Below the pieces are notes generated by a model. The model saw only the letters and a list, made by a program, of their open reading frames with translations, was not told the DNA's origin and searched no databases. Shown piece after piece: positions 1-7,490 of a stretch of 15,561 bases of DNA. A program made the translations under genes and the position numbers. Numbering within the stretch: the first letter of the stretch is position 1; each line of letters opens with the position of its first letter. The stretch spans positions 1 through 15,561 of the forward strand of contig JAHFOM010000022.1 in assembly GCA_023261685.1 (NCBI GenBank). Direction: 5' to 3'. This DNA comes from Candidatus Moraniibacteriota bacterium. GTDB taxonomy: Bacteria > Patescibacteriota > Minisyncoccia > Moranbacterales > UBA1568.

Positions 1-2
1 TC

Positions 3-629
3 AGCATCGCTACCGGCTGGAAAAACCTGACCAACCATCCGATCCGCGAAGACTTTTTCATCCAACCGAAGCAGGAAGCCAGACTGACGCGCGCCGATGC
101 CCTCTTCACCCTGCCCAATCAGAAGAGCAAGATCGAGCTGCGTGCCCCAGATGGAAAAGTGTTGCAAAAAATAAAATACCAGCTGGAGAAATCAATCACC
201 GAAGAAAGCATCTATCAAAAAGAGAAAGGCAAACGCTGGACGTGGCAAACAGAACACATAACAATCAACAGTCAACAGACAACAAAGAAAGACTCTCTTC
301 CGACTGATCCCGAGACGGATCAAGAGGAGATGCTCCCCGAAACAGAAACAGTGACAGAACAAGCAGTCATCCCTATGGAGGAAACTCCGAAACAAAAAGA
401 CCTCGGGATCAATATTTCGCGTTCCAAAGATACCGATGAAAAACTTCTGCGGCTGTTGAGCACTGGCACGCACGTACAGATCCCAGACTCCATTCCGCTC
501 AACCTCGATGCCGTTCCTAGAGAACCCTCACCCGCTCTCCCACAAGAGCACTATGCCGTCTCATTTACCAAAGCATCCCTCTCCGAAATCAATGCGACAT
601 TGAATCAATGGATGGATACCCTTCAGTAA
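3..629 (+). CDS. LTD (lamin-tail-domain) protein, C-terminal part
   Basis: The reading frame is open from the left edge, so this is the C-terminal 208 residues of a longer protein. An internal TTG at 159 lacks a ribosome site and is not a believable start. The first 75 or so residues look like the end of a lamin-tail domain, a beta-sandwich found in exported bacterial proteins: a hydrophobic strand and IELRAPDGKVL, then a tyrosine and the W-x-W pattern of KRWTWQ, in the order that usually closes the fold. The remaining 130 residues are polar, rich in Glu, Thr, Gln and Pro, with no membrane segment, and look like a linker or disordered tail. Surface location is inferred from the family; the signal peptide would lie outside the window. 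The domain call rests on pattern recognition only. Confidence 0.6.
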   Translation, partial: SIATGWKNLTNHPIREDFFIQPKQEARLTRADALFTLPNQKSKIELRAPDGKVLQKIKYQLEKSITEESIYQKEKGKRWTWQTEHITINSQQTTKKDSLPTDPETDQEEMLPETETVTEQAVIPMEETPKQKDLGINISRSKDTDEKLLRLLSTGTHVQIPDSIPLNLDAVPREPSPALPQEHYAVSFTKASLSEINATLNQWMDTLQ

Positions 630-909
630 ACCCGCCCGCTGACTTCCCGCATATCTCCTATTTCTTACACTCCATTTTGAAGTGCAAGAGTTCAGCCACC
701 AAAAGAATTTTTTGGCTCTCGTTTCACACTGTGTGAAGAAGGCCTCTCGGCTCGAAAAAAGAAGCTGCTCCGCCATTGATTGGGGGCGACTTTTTTCGTT
801 CAGCCGAGAGGTCCTGATGAGTGGTGAAATGGAGACAAAAAACTACTTTTGATGGCTGGACTAAGGTGAGTACAGGGGCACTTCAGATGAGGGTTGAGGG
901 ATTTTACCC
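630..909. other. Non-coding spacer with several hairpins
   Basis: About 280 bases with no convincing gene; the only frames are short and show no protein-like composition. It holds three consecutive foldable elements: CCAAAA/TTTTGG at 699-704/710-715, a 7-bp palindromic stem TTCACAC/GTGTGAA at 723-737, and a long imperfect inverted repeat at 743-811 (listed separately). The promoter of the next gene begins at 910. It may carry the terminator of the LTD gene, but none of these hairpins ends in a clean run of T on the plus strand. Confidence 0.5.
743..811. repeat. Imperfect inverted repeat, 19-bp arms with a 3-base bulge
   Basis: Left arm 743-761 reads CCTCTCGGCT followed by CGAAAAAAG. Right arm 790-811 is its reverse complement except for three extra bases (797-802 region). 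The loop is 28 bases (762-789). The stem would have a GC-rich base and an A/T-rich upper part. It could be a bidirectional terminator, a structured leader RNA, or a palindromic intergenic element; the single copy here cannot decide. Confidence 0.6.
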
Positions 910-938
910 TTGACTTTTTTTCTAAAAAGGTGTATAAT
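910..938 (+). promoter_or_regulatory. Sigma-70 type promoter of the TPM gene
   Basis: TTGACT at 910-915 and TATAAT at 933-938 are separated by 17 bases, nearly the ideal housekeeping promoter. Predicted transcription starts near 945, giving a leader of about 72 bases before the ATG at 1017. Because the promoter lies inside the upstream extension of the reading frame (which stays open back to 894), it also argues that the protein starts at 1017. Confidence 0.85.
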
Positions 939-1016
939 GGAACTTACCGTTACTTAAAAATCACAAGCTCAACCAGGCTTATACCAAGCCTAACCACCCC
1001 AACCAGGAGAAAAATA

Positions 1017-1619
1017 ATGCGGGCAATTCTACTCTCCCTAGCACTGATGCTTTGCGTACAGACCGTCACCCACGCTGAGACAACGGCTTCACAATCACAT
1101 ATACATGATTGTGCGGGAATTTTATCAGCCGATGACAAGGATTGGGTCGAAAAAGACCTCAACAGCTATGGCGATGAGACAGGAATTCAAATCTTTCTAG
1201 TCGCCCGATCACTGAAAAATGAGGTCTGCGATGAGAAGCAGGAGGAGCTGAAGAAAAAACTATCCAACACTGCTCTCATCACATTGATGTCTGACTCAAA
1301 CAAACACTGGATCGAAGTGACAGTAACGCCAGATCTCATCCAACGTTTCGGACTAACACACATCACGATTGATCTTAATCAAGGTGAGAAAAATTTTTTG
1401 CAGACTGGCGGCAAAGCGCTCATCAGTGCGTCGGATCTCGTGAGAAACCACTTCGCCTATATGGATTATATGGATGATGATCCCTACGAAAGCGATGTCA
1501 CCGCTCCGCTCGAGGGAACAGCTCCTATTGAGCCCTCCGATATCCCGCCAGATGAAGGGGATGGACCGGAACAATCCGACACTGCAGAACCCTTTCGACG
1601 AGAAGGTCAGCCCATCTAA
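1017..1619 (+). CDS. Exported TPM-domain (YgcG-like) protein
   Basis: A 200-residue protein starting at the ATG preceded by AGGAGA (1005-1010, six bases upstream), one of the few good Shine-Dalgarno sites in the window. Residues 1-20 are a signal peptide: Arg2, a hydrophobic core, and THA as a signal peptidase I site. Residues 29-130 resemble the TPM domain (PF04536, older name DUF477): HDCAGILSADD, a helix with KDLNSYGDETG, then the strand QIFLVARS, as in YgcG and photosystem II repair relatives. Family members are envelope proteins, some with phosphatase activity; none can be claimed here. The last 60 residues are acidic and proline-rich, with no membrane anchor visible, unlike many relatives that carry a C-terminal helix. 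It appears monocistronic, with its own promoter and a terminator at 1645-1680. Confidence 0.72.
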   Translation: MRAILLSLALMLCVQTVTHAETTASQSHIHDCAGILSADDKDWVEKDLNSYGDETGIQIFLVARSLKNEVCDEKQEELKKKLSNTALITLMSDSNKHWIEVTVTPDLIQRFGLTHITIDLNQGEKNFLQTGGKALISASDLVRNHFAYMDYMDDDPYESDVTAPLEGTAPIEPSDIPPDEGDGPEQSDTAEPFRREGQPI

Positions 1620-1644
1620 GGACTGACTCCTCTAAACTTTGAAG

Positions 1645-1680
1645 CTCCCGAGACGATGATACATCGCCGGGAGTTTTTCT
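1645..1680 (+). terminator. Intrinsic terminator after the TPM gene
   Basis: Stem CTCCCG (1645-1650)/CGGGAG (1668-1673) plus an upper stem CGATG/CATCG (1654-1658/1662-1666), with a three-base bulge on the left, followed by TTTTTCTTTTTTC from 1674. It starts 25 bases after the stop codon. Confidence 0.8.
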
Positions 1681-1702
1681 TTTTTCTGAGAACAGGTGAA
1701 AA

Positions 1703-1747
1703 TCCCTCAGGAGGCGGGTAAAAATCCCCGTCCGCCTCCGGAGGGGA
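1703..1747 (-). terminator. GC-rich hairpin, possible terminator of tRNA-Gly(CCC)
   Basis: GGAGGCGG (1710-1717) pairs with CCGCCTCC (1732-1739), and beyond one mismatch CCCTC (1704-1708) pairs with GAGGG (1741-1745). It lies just past the 3' end of the minus-strand tRNA gene, and reading on that strand it is followed by ATTTTC, a weak U tract. Alternatively it is a dispersed palindromic repeat: the right arm resembles 12846-12868 at about 15 of 19 bases. Confidence 0.4.
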
Positions 1748-1761
1748 ATCCTCAACATCTG

Positions 1762-1832
1762 AGCGGGTACCGGGAATCGAACCCGGCGCTTAACCTTGGG
1801 AAGGTCACGTATTACCACTATACTATACCCGC
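1762..1832 (-). tRNA. tRNA-Gly (anticodon CCC)
   Basis: On the minus strand the acceptor GCGGGTA pairs with TACCCGC. The D arm is GTAT/ATAC with a 7-base loop, the anticodon stem is TGACC/GGTTA with loop TTCCCAA (anticodon CCC), and the T arm is CCGGG-TTCGATT-CCCGG. The discriminator base is U, as usual for bacterial tRNA-Gly. The 3' CCA is not encoded, so a CCA-adding enzyme is required. It decodes GGG; the tRNA-Gly(UCC) at 10570 could also read GGG by wobble. Confidence 0.95.
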
Positions 1833-1849
1833 ACGCTCCAAATGAAACC

Positions 1850-1879
1850 ATTGTAACCCATCTTTTCTTTGATTGTCTA
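1850..1879 (-). promoter_or_regulatory. Probable promoter of tRNA-Gly(CCC)
   Basis: Read on the minus strand, TAGACA (1874-1879) and TACAAT (1850-1855) are separated by 18 bases. Transcription would start about 10 bases before the mature tRNA 5' end at 1832. The same TAGACA -35 hexamer occurs before mntA. Confidence 0.55.
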
Positions 1880-2002
1880 GCCGGATATAAAAGTCAGTAC
1901 ACTAGCTGGAGGCGACCATGCCTGTCTGCCGATAGGCAAGCTTTTCAAATACTCATTCTCCTGATACACTGAGAAAAGTGTTTCATACTTTATTTGCACC
2001 CT

Positions 2003-3412
2003 ATGCACACTTTTCTTACGAAGAAATGGCTTCTTATCGTTGTCGCGGTATTACTCGTCCTTGGCGGAGGGACGTATCTCTTTTTCTACGCCAAAGAACA
2101 TAAGGCTGAGTTTGCCGCCAGCTCTTTCAATATTTTTCAAAAAGTCTCCCGGCTCCTCCCCCTCGCCCCGGATACCAAAAAGGAGATTGAGGTGGTCAAT
2201 ACGCTCGTCAGCGCACTGACCGAAAAAAATGATCAGACAAAAGTGTTTCTTGTCCTGTTGCAAAACAGCGATGAGCTCCGTCCGGGCGGAGGTTTCCTCG
2301 GGCAGTATGCCATCATCAAGGTCAAAAACGGCGAAGTGCTTTCCAGTTTTGTCGAAGATGCCAACCTCTTGGATCAGCGCATCGTAGCGAAGATCACCCC
2401 GCCCTATCCGTTCTTCCGAAAGATGCAGCTCAAAAAATGGAAGCTCCGCGATTCCAATTTTTCTCCAGACTTTCCGACCAATGCCGAAAAGGCCGAGTAC
2501 TTTTACCGTCTCGCTGGAGGACGGGAAAAATTTGACGCGGTAATCGGGGTCAATTCACTGACATTCAATCGCATCCTAGAAATCACCGGGCCGATTCAGA
2601 TAGCCGGCGACTCCAATGTCTATACGAGTGCCGATGGTGCCCAAAAACTGGAGGAGCGTGTGGAAAAGGCCTACCTTGGCGAAGACGTCCCGGCGGAATT
2701 GAAACAAAATCGCAAGCAGATAATGAAAAGACTGGCAGCGGAGATTATTGCCCGCGCCTTTACGATCAGCAATATCCCCCGCCTTGCGGAATTTGCTCAA
2801 ACGGAGATGCGCAACAAAGACGTGATGCTGTATTTCAAAGATCCCACTCTCCAATCACTCGTCGAGAGCGTTCACTGGGATGGCAGCGTCACGGAGGACT
2901 GGCAGGGTGATTATCTGATGCTCGTCGACGCCAATATGGGCGCGCTCAAAACAGACTTCTATATCAAACGTACGCTCGATTATACGGTGGACTTCACCGG
3001 CGAGAAACCTCTCAGTACCGCCGTCTACACCTACAGCAACACCGCTCCCTACGGTAACTGGCGAACCAGCGATTATCACACCTACCTGCGTGCATACGTA
3101 CCCAAAGGTTCCAAGTTCCTCGAGCGCTTTATGATTAATGCCGTCATTACCAACGAAGATTTCAACAAAACCTACTTCGGCGGATTCGTCGATGTGGAAA
3201 TCGGTCAGAGCGATGTCCATACCACGCTCAAGTACGAGCTTCCCGACACCATCACCCCCGAGAACTACCGCCTCCTCATCCAGAAACAATCCGGTGTCGG
3301 CACGATTCCCGTCACCGTCCACCTGAAGACCAAAGACAAAGAATACACGGAGAGTGCCGACCTGCTCAAGGATCTCAACTTTTCCATCCAAACGGTAGAT
3401 GAGAAAAAGTAA
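2003..3412 (+). CDS. DUF4012 membrane-anchored surface protein
   Basis: A 469-residue protein starting at the ATG at 2003; an in-frame TTG at 1994 only adds three residues. It begins with a short basic N-terminus and one hydrophobic helix (about residues 9-30), an uncleaved anchor or signal, so the bulk is outside the membrane. Residues about 80-230 match DUF4012 (PF13196): VFLVLLQNSDELRPGGGF is the hallmark strand-turn, followed by the DANLLDQR region and the FDAVIGVNSLTF segment. The C-terminal 150 residues are beta-rich with many Tyr and Thr. DUF4012 proteins are widespread in CPR and some Actinobacteria near envelope genes; their role is unknown. No Shine-Dalgarno is visible before the ATG. 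A weak CTGATA-17-CATACT (1961-1989) would give only about seven bases of leader. It runs 64 bases ahead of thrS on the same strand. Confidence 0.8.
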   Translation: MHTFLTKKWLLIVVAVLLVLGGGTYLFFYAKEHKAEFAASSFNIFQKVSRLLPLAPDTKKEIEVVNTLVSALTEKNDQTKVFLVLLQNSDELRPGGGFLGQYAIIKVKNGEVLSSFVEDANLLDQRIVAKITPPYPFFRKMQLKKWKLRDSNFSPDFPTNAEKAEYFYRLAGGREKFDAVIGVNSLTFNRILEITGPIQIAGDSNVYTSADGAQKLEERVEKAYLGEDVPAELKQNRKQIMKRLAAEIIARAFTISNIPRLAEFAQTEMRNKDVMLYFKDPTLQSLVESVHWDGSVTEDWQGDYLMLVDANMGALKTDFYIKRTLDYTVDFTGEKPLSTAVYTYSNTAPYGNWRTSDYHTYLRAYVPKGSKFLERFMINAVITNEDFNKTYFGGFVDVEIGQSDVHTTLKYELPDTITPENYRLLIQKQSGVGTIPVTVHLKTKDKEYTESADLLKDLNFSIQTVDEKK

Positions 3413-3428
3413 GTCCCCCTCCTTTCAA

Positions 3429-3468
3429 TTGTCATTTTCTTGAAAAAACAGTATCCTCAAACTATTCA
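3429..3468 (+). promoter_or_regulatory. Candidate thrS promoter(s)
   Basis: Two overlapping solutions fit. TTGTCA (3429-3434) is 17 bases from TATCCT (3452-3457), giving a leader of about 13 bases. TTGAAA (3440-3445) is 17 bases from TATTCA (3463-3468), which would start transcription almost at the ATG at 3477. Neither leaves room for a Shine-Dalgarno, and none is present. Confidence 0.45.
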
Positions 3469-3476
3469 ATACCCTT

Positions 3477-4733
3477 ATGCCTTCTCACCCACAGAGTGTA
3501 CAGAGCGATTCAGAATCTCTTCTCCCCAACGACCATCGGCGTCTTGGTCAGGAACTTGATTTATTTACCTTTTCTGACCTTGTCGGCTCCGGACTGCCCC
3601 TATGGACCCCACGCGGGACTCTGATACGCAATCTTCTCGACGACTATGTGTGGCAACTTCGCAAACAACACGGTTTTGAACGTGTAGAAATTCCACACAT
3701 CACGAAGAAAGATTTGTACGAAAAAAGTGGTCATTGGGACAAATTCAAGGATGAGCTCTTTCGCATCACTACTCGTGAAGGGCATGAATTTGCTATGAAG
3801 CCAATGAATTGTCCTCATCATACTCAGATCTACGCACGCAAACCATGGAGCTACCGTGAACTCCCCCAGCGCTATGCCAACACAACTATGTGCTATCGCG
3901 ATGAACAGTCTGGGGAATTGAATGGGCTTGCCCGCGTCCGCGCCATTACCCAAGATGATGCTCATATTTTTTGTCGCCGAAGTCAGATAGAGGAAGAGAT
4001 TCTCAAAGTCTGGGAGATTGTCGGTGTCTTCTACGCAACTTTTGGATTTACGGAACTCAAAGTACGTTTTTCTCGTCATGATCCAGAACGCTTCGAACAA
4101 TATCTTGGAACAAAGGAAATATGGAAAGATGCCGAGGATCAAATAGATCGTATTCTTAAACAAAAGGGGGTTAATTATATTGACGGCCTAGGGGAGGCGG
4201 CGCTGTATGGTCCGAAGATTGATTTTATGGCTACCGACTCTCTTGGTCGTGAATGGCAAGTAGCGACCATTCAACTTGATCTCAACCTTCCGGAACGTTT
4301 TGAACTTGTCTGTGTCAACGAAAAAGGAGAAAAGGAGCGTATTGCTATGATCCATTGCGCTATCATGGGATCACTCGAACGCTTCATGAGTGTCCTCATC
4401 GAACACTATGCTGGGGCGTTTCCTGTCTGGCTCGCACCCGTGCAGGCAGTCGTCCTCCCGATCGGCGAGGGGCACCGCGCATTCGCCGAAGAAATAACAG
4501 AAATGCTCCGAGCGAATAATATCCGGGTCGAAATCGATGCGGATGATGCCTCCCTCGGCAAACGTATCCGTACCGCTAAAATACAGAAGGTCCCTTATCT
4601 CATCATCATCGGAGACAAGGAAGTCGAGGCACAGAGCGTGACCATCGAACAGCGGGAAGTCGGGTCGCTCGGCATACAAACAGTAGAACAGACGCTCGCA
4701 ATTATCAATACCGCCATCATCTCCAAAGACTAG
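3477..4733 (+). CDS. thrS: Threonyl-tRNA synthetase lacking TGS and editing domains
   Basis: Charges tRNA-Thr with threonine in the cytoplasm (class II synthetase). The protein is 418 residues against about 640 for typical bacterial ThrRS. It begins at the segment that normally follows the editing domain (DHRRLGQELDLF, residues 19-30). Class II motif 2 is CYRDEQSGELNGLARVR (about 139-155), with Arg141; motif 3 is GSLERF, with Arg302. The zinc ligands are present: Cys112 (MNCPHH), His163 (DDAHIF) and His293 (IHCAIMGS). Residues 318-418 form the anticodon-binding domain. The ATG at 3477 has no Shine-Dalgarno. Missing are the TGS domain and the N2 domain that removes mischarged serine; there is no room upstream for a lost N-terminus (64 bases after the DUF4012 stop). 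By hand count, sampled blocks of the catalytic part are about 44 percent GC and the anticodon-binding part about 55 percent. A second, full-length thrS elsewhere cannot be excluded. Confidence 0.93.
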   Translation: MPSHPQSVQSDSESLLPNDHRRLGQELDLFTFSDLVGSGLPLWTPRGTLIRNLLDDYVWQLRKQHGFERVEIPHITKKDLYEKSGHWDKFKDELFRITTREGHEFAMKPMNCPHHTQIYARKPWSYRELPQRYANTTMCYRDEQSGELNGLARVRAITQDDAHIFCRRSQIEEEILKVWEIVGVFYATFGFTELKVRFSRHDPERFEQYLGTKEIWKDAEDQIDRILKQKGVNYIDGLGEAALYGPKIDFMATDSLGREWQVATIQLDLNLPERFELVCVNEKGEKERIAMIHCAIMGSLERFMSVLIEHYAGAFPVWLAPVQAVVLPIGEGHRAFAEEITEMLRANNIRVEIDADDASLGKRIRTAKIQKVPYLIIIGDKEVEAQSVTIEQREVGSLGIQTVEQTLAIINTAIISKD

Positions 4734-4762
4734 CGGTGTCCTTCTCGGAAATTCTGACCGAC

Positions 4763-4794
4763 GAGCATTACGCATCTACTAATGCTCTTTTTTT
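4763..4794 (+). terminator. Intrinsic terminator of thrS, inside the ATPase gene end
   Basis: A perfect 8-bp stem GAGCATTA (4763-4770)/TAATGCTC (4780-4787) with a 9-base loop, followed by seven T (4788-4794). The convergent ATPase gene ends at 4768, so the loop, right arm and T tract also encode its last residues, and the left arm holds its TAA stop (4768-4770). Confidence 0.9.
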
Positions 4795-7332
4795 GTTTTG
4801 TTTCTGGAGAAAATGTCCTCCGTGCAGATGCCGCTGATAGAGATACTTCATCGCTTCGGTCGCTCCGAAATACCCGACTGCAAGAGCTACTATAACCCAC
4901 AAAAACGAACTATCAGGATTGATAAAATGGAAGACACTGGCTCCGAACGGAGTAAAAGGAAGAATGATGGCACTGACCAGCGCGACAAGTGAAAGGGCCA
5001 TCAAGAGAGAAGACGGTCGGCGCGCCCGAAAAAAAGCGAATTTCGTCCGCAGAGAAAAAATCAGCACTACCTCCGTAATAACGCTCAAGACGAACCAAGC
5101 CGTCTGCAGCGTCTCCGGTGATACTTTGGCGAAGATGCCGAACAGCATAAAGTCGAACAAAGAACTGACGCCACCGAGCAGGATAGCAACCAAAACAACA
5201 CCGTGCACCTGATAATTTTTCGGCTGTTCCATATCCTCCCCATCGACCGTATCAGTGGCGATGGCGATCATCGGAAAATCCGACAAAAGATTCAGGAGCA
5301 AGATCTGAATCGGCAACAGCGGAATAAACGGCAGGAAGAGCGATGCCAAAGCCACTGAATAAAAATTGCCGAAATTCGACGTAAGGGTAATCTTCAGGTA
5401 TTTGAGAATATTGGCAAAAATAGTGCGTCCTTCCTTGATACCGTCAATGATGGTGTCCAAACTTTTCCTGAGCAAAATGATATCCGCAGCGTCCCGAGCT
5501 ATATCGGTGGCTCCCTCCACCACGAGACCGACATCGGCGATTTTGAGCGCCGGCGTATCGTTGATGCCTTCGCCCAAAAACCCCACCCGGTACTGTTCCT
5601 GCAGAATCTTGATGATCTCGTACTTCTCGCGTGGAGCGATCCTCGCGAACACAGAGCTGGTAAAGACAGCCTGACGACGCTGTGCATACGACATCTCCAT
5701 CAACTGCTTGCCCGTTATGGTGTCTTCCGGACGCGTGAGCAAACCGACCGCATACCCGACGGCTCCCGCTACCTCCTTGCTGTCACCGGTCAGTATTTTT
5801 ACCTGCACATTGAGCGCGTGCGCCTTTTCAAGCGTTTCTCTCGCTGTTTTTTTGAGCGGATCCACAAAAGAGATCAGTCCGACAAACTCCAAATGCCGTT
5901 CTTCATACGAAGTGCACTGACGACCCTTTGCCAACGGCTTGCGAGCGACCGCCAAGACGCGCTCTCCTTGCCGCCCCATTTCCGCCATCCACTGCATCAG
6001 ATTTTTTACCGTATAGACATCGAGGTTATTTGAAAGATGAAGAATTTCTTCCGGTGCACCCCGCACGACAAGTTCCCGCTTCCCTCCTGCCACTTCCAAA
6101 AGCACGCTGTTACGACGACGTTCAGGGTCGAATGGAATACTATCCAACCTCCGTACTTTCTGGACGGCTTCGCGTTCTGCGACAGAGAGTTTCTGCCACA
6201 ATGCCAGGTCAAAAGCGTCGTGGAGCTTGCCACGGTCATCAGGAACCGCCAGTGCTGCGGCAAAAGCCAGACGCAAACATTCATCCTTATCCTCGGCTTT
6301 CACTTGACTAACCGTCAGTGTATTTTCTGTCAGCGTCCCTGTCTTATCCGTGCACAAGACCTCGATACTCCCCAGATCTTCTATAGCCGACAAACGCTTC
6401 ACAATCACTTTCTTCTGCGTGAGACGGAGTGATCCGCGCGACAAAGCGACGGTCACGATAACCGGCAAAGCCTCAGGAACGACCGACACCGCCAATGCTA
6501 AAGAAAAAACCAGCAGCTCAGCAGTATCGATGGCGTTGCCTTTAATCAATATATTCGCGACAAAAACCAAAGCGAGGGTCAAAACCACCAACTTGAGGAT
6601 AAAACGACTGAACTCGACAATGCCTTTTTCAAACTCCGTTTTGTGCTCGCTCTCTCCCACCAAAGACGCTATATCGCCGAGCGCCGTTTCTTTGCCGGTC
6701 GCGAAAACAACCGCCTCTCCGCGCCCAGCCGTCACCGCCGTCCCGGTAAAGCCAATATTCTGCGCCTCATACATCTCTGCCGGAGGCACTGCCAGTGTCG
6801 CGGCTGTTTTCTCTACCGCTGCCGATTCGCCGGTGATCAGACTCTCATCGATCACCAGTCCCTCCGCAAGAATAAACCGCATATCAGCCGGCAGACGATC
6901 GCCCGCCTCCACCAGCACGATGTCTCCCAGTACCACCTCCTTGCTTTCAACCACCGTCACCTTGCCGCCGCGACGCACACGCGTATGGACGACCAGATAC
7001 CGCTTGAGCAAACGGATGGATCGCTCGGAATGATACTCCTGATAGGTTTCCAATCCGACATTGATGGCGATGAACAGGAGAATCAGCAAGGCTTCCAGAT
7101 GATCGCCTAAAAAATATGACACGCCCGATGCCAGAAGCAGCAAATACAGAAAAGACGATCGCGCGCGCCGCTTGATCATCTTGAAGAGAGAGAAAGACTC
7201 TTCCTCGAAACCATTGTCTCCCTGCGTCCGCAGACGTTCCTTTGCTAGTGCCCGGGACAATCCCGCATTCGTACTCTGCAATTCGGCGAACACCTGAGCG
7301 ACATCTTCTGACGCAAACTTTTTCCACACCAT
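4768..7332 (-). CDS. P-type cation-transporting ATPase (Mg/Ca-type, P2/P3 group)
   Basis: An 854-residue ATP-driven cation pump of the inner membrane. Visible in order: N-terminal cation-ATPase domain (1-60), M1-M2 (about 61-95), actuator loop with TGES (167-170), M3-M4 with PEALP (286-290), phosphorylation site DKTGTLT with Asp329, nucleotide-binding domain (RGAPE, 424-428), TGD (515-517), hinge GEGINDTPAL (587-596), then six C-terminal helices including NLLSDFP in M6. The stretch SNFGNFYSV and LPFIPLLPIQ resembles MgtA-type pumps more than SERCA or heavy-metal pumps (no CPC). Substrate is not decidable. Two departures from consensus: GEGIND instead of GDGxND and VRGAPE instead of KGAPE. Start is the ATG at 7332; no Shine-Dalgarno or clear promoter precedes it. 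Its 3' end overlaps the thrS terminator. Confidence 0.93.
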   Translation of the reverse strand: MVWKKFASEDVAQVFAELQSTNAGLSRALAKERLRTQGDNGFEEESFSLFKMIKRRARSSFLYLLLLASGVSYFLGDHLEALLILLFIAINVGLETYQEYHSERSIRLLKRYLVVHTRVRRGGKVTVVESKEVVLGDIVLVEAGDRLPADMRFILAEGLVIDESLITGESAAVEKTAATLAVPPAEMYEAQNIGFTGTAVTAGRGEAVVFATGKETALGDIASLVGESEHKTEFEKGIVEFSRFILKLVVLTLALVFVANILIKGNAIDTAELLVFSLALAVSVVPEALPVIVTVALSRGSLRLTQKKVIVKRLSAIEDLGSIEVLCTDKTGTLTENTLTVSQVKAEDKDECLRLAFAAALAVPDDRGKLHDAFDLALWQKLSVAEREAVQKVRRLDSIPFDPERRRNSVLLEVAGGKRELVVRGAPEEILHLSNNLDVYTVKNLMQWMAEMGRQGERVLAVARKPLAKGRQCTSYEERHLEFVGLISFVDPLKKTARETLEKAHALNVQVKILTGDSKEVAGAVGYAVGLLTRPEDTITGKQLMEMSYAQRRQAVFTSSVFARIAPREKYEIIKILQEQYRVGFLGEGINDTPALKIADVGLVVEGATDIARDAADIILLRKSLDTIIDGIKEGRTIFANILKYLKITLTSNFGNFYSVALASLFLPFIPLLPIQILLLNLLSDFPMIAIATDTVDGEDMEQPKNYQVHGVVLVAILLGGVSSLFDFMLFGIFAKVSPETLQTAWFVLSVITEVVLIFSLRTKFAFFRARRPSSLLMALSLVALVSAIILPFTPFGASVFHFINPDSSFLWVIVALAVGYFGATEAMKYLYQRHLHGGHFLQKQNKKRALVDA

Positions 7333-7490
7333 ACCCGGTCAGTAGAACTTCGACAGTTTTCCTAAAAACCGTGAGAGTCCCAACAATTTAGTATTTATTT
7401 TTATAGTGTTTCTGCCTGTATCTCATTTCCCATAGAGACTTGGTCGAAGTTTCACTGCCGGGCATATATGTTTGTCTTGTTTTTCCCTCC
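7333..7490. other. Spacer with a widely separated 9-bp inverted repeat
   Basis: A 158-base gap between the RNHCP stop and the ATPase start. AACTTCGAC near 7346-7354 is repeated inverted as GTCGAAGTT near 7442-7450. An A/T-rich middle contains TATAAA-like hexamers on the minus strand but no partner -35. I could not settle on an ATPase promoter, so read-through from the RNHCP gene is possible. Confidence 0.35.

Noticed and set aside
813..830. Hammerhead-ribozyme-like core: CTGATGA followed by GAAA
   Set aside because: Only five bases separate the two boxes, too few for stem II, and no suitable NUH cleavage site precedes the pairing partner of the flanking arm.
894..1016. Longer N-terminus for the TPM protein
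   Set aside because: The extension contains the TTGACT/TATAAT promoter, and a signal peptide and Shine-Dalgarno mark the ATG at 1017.
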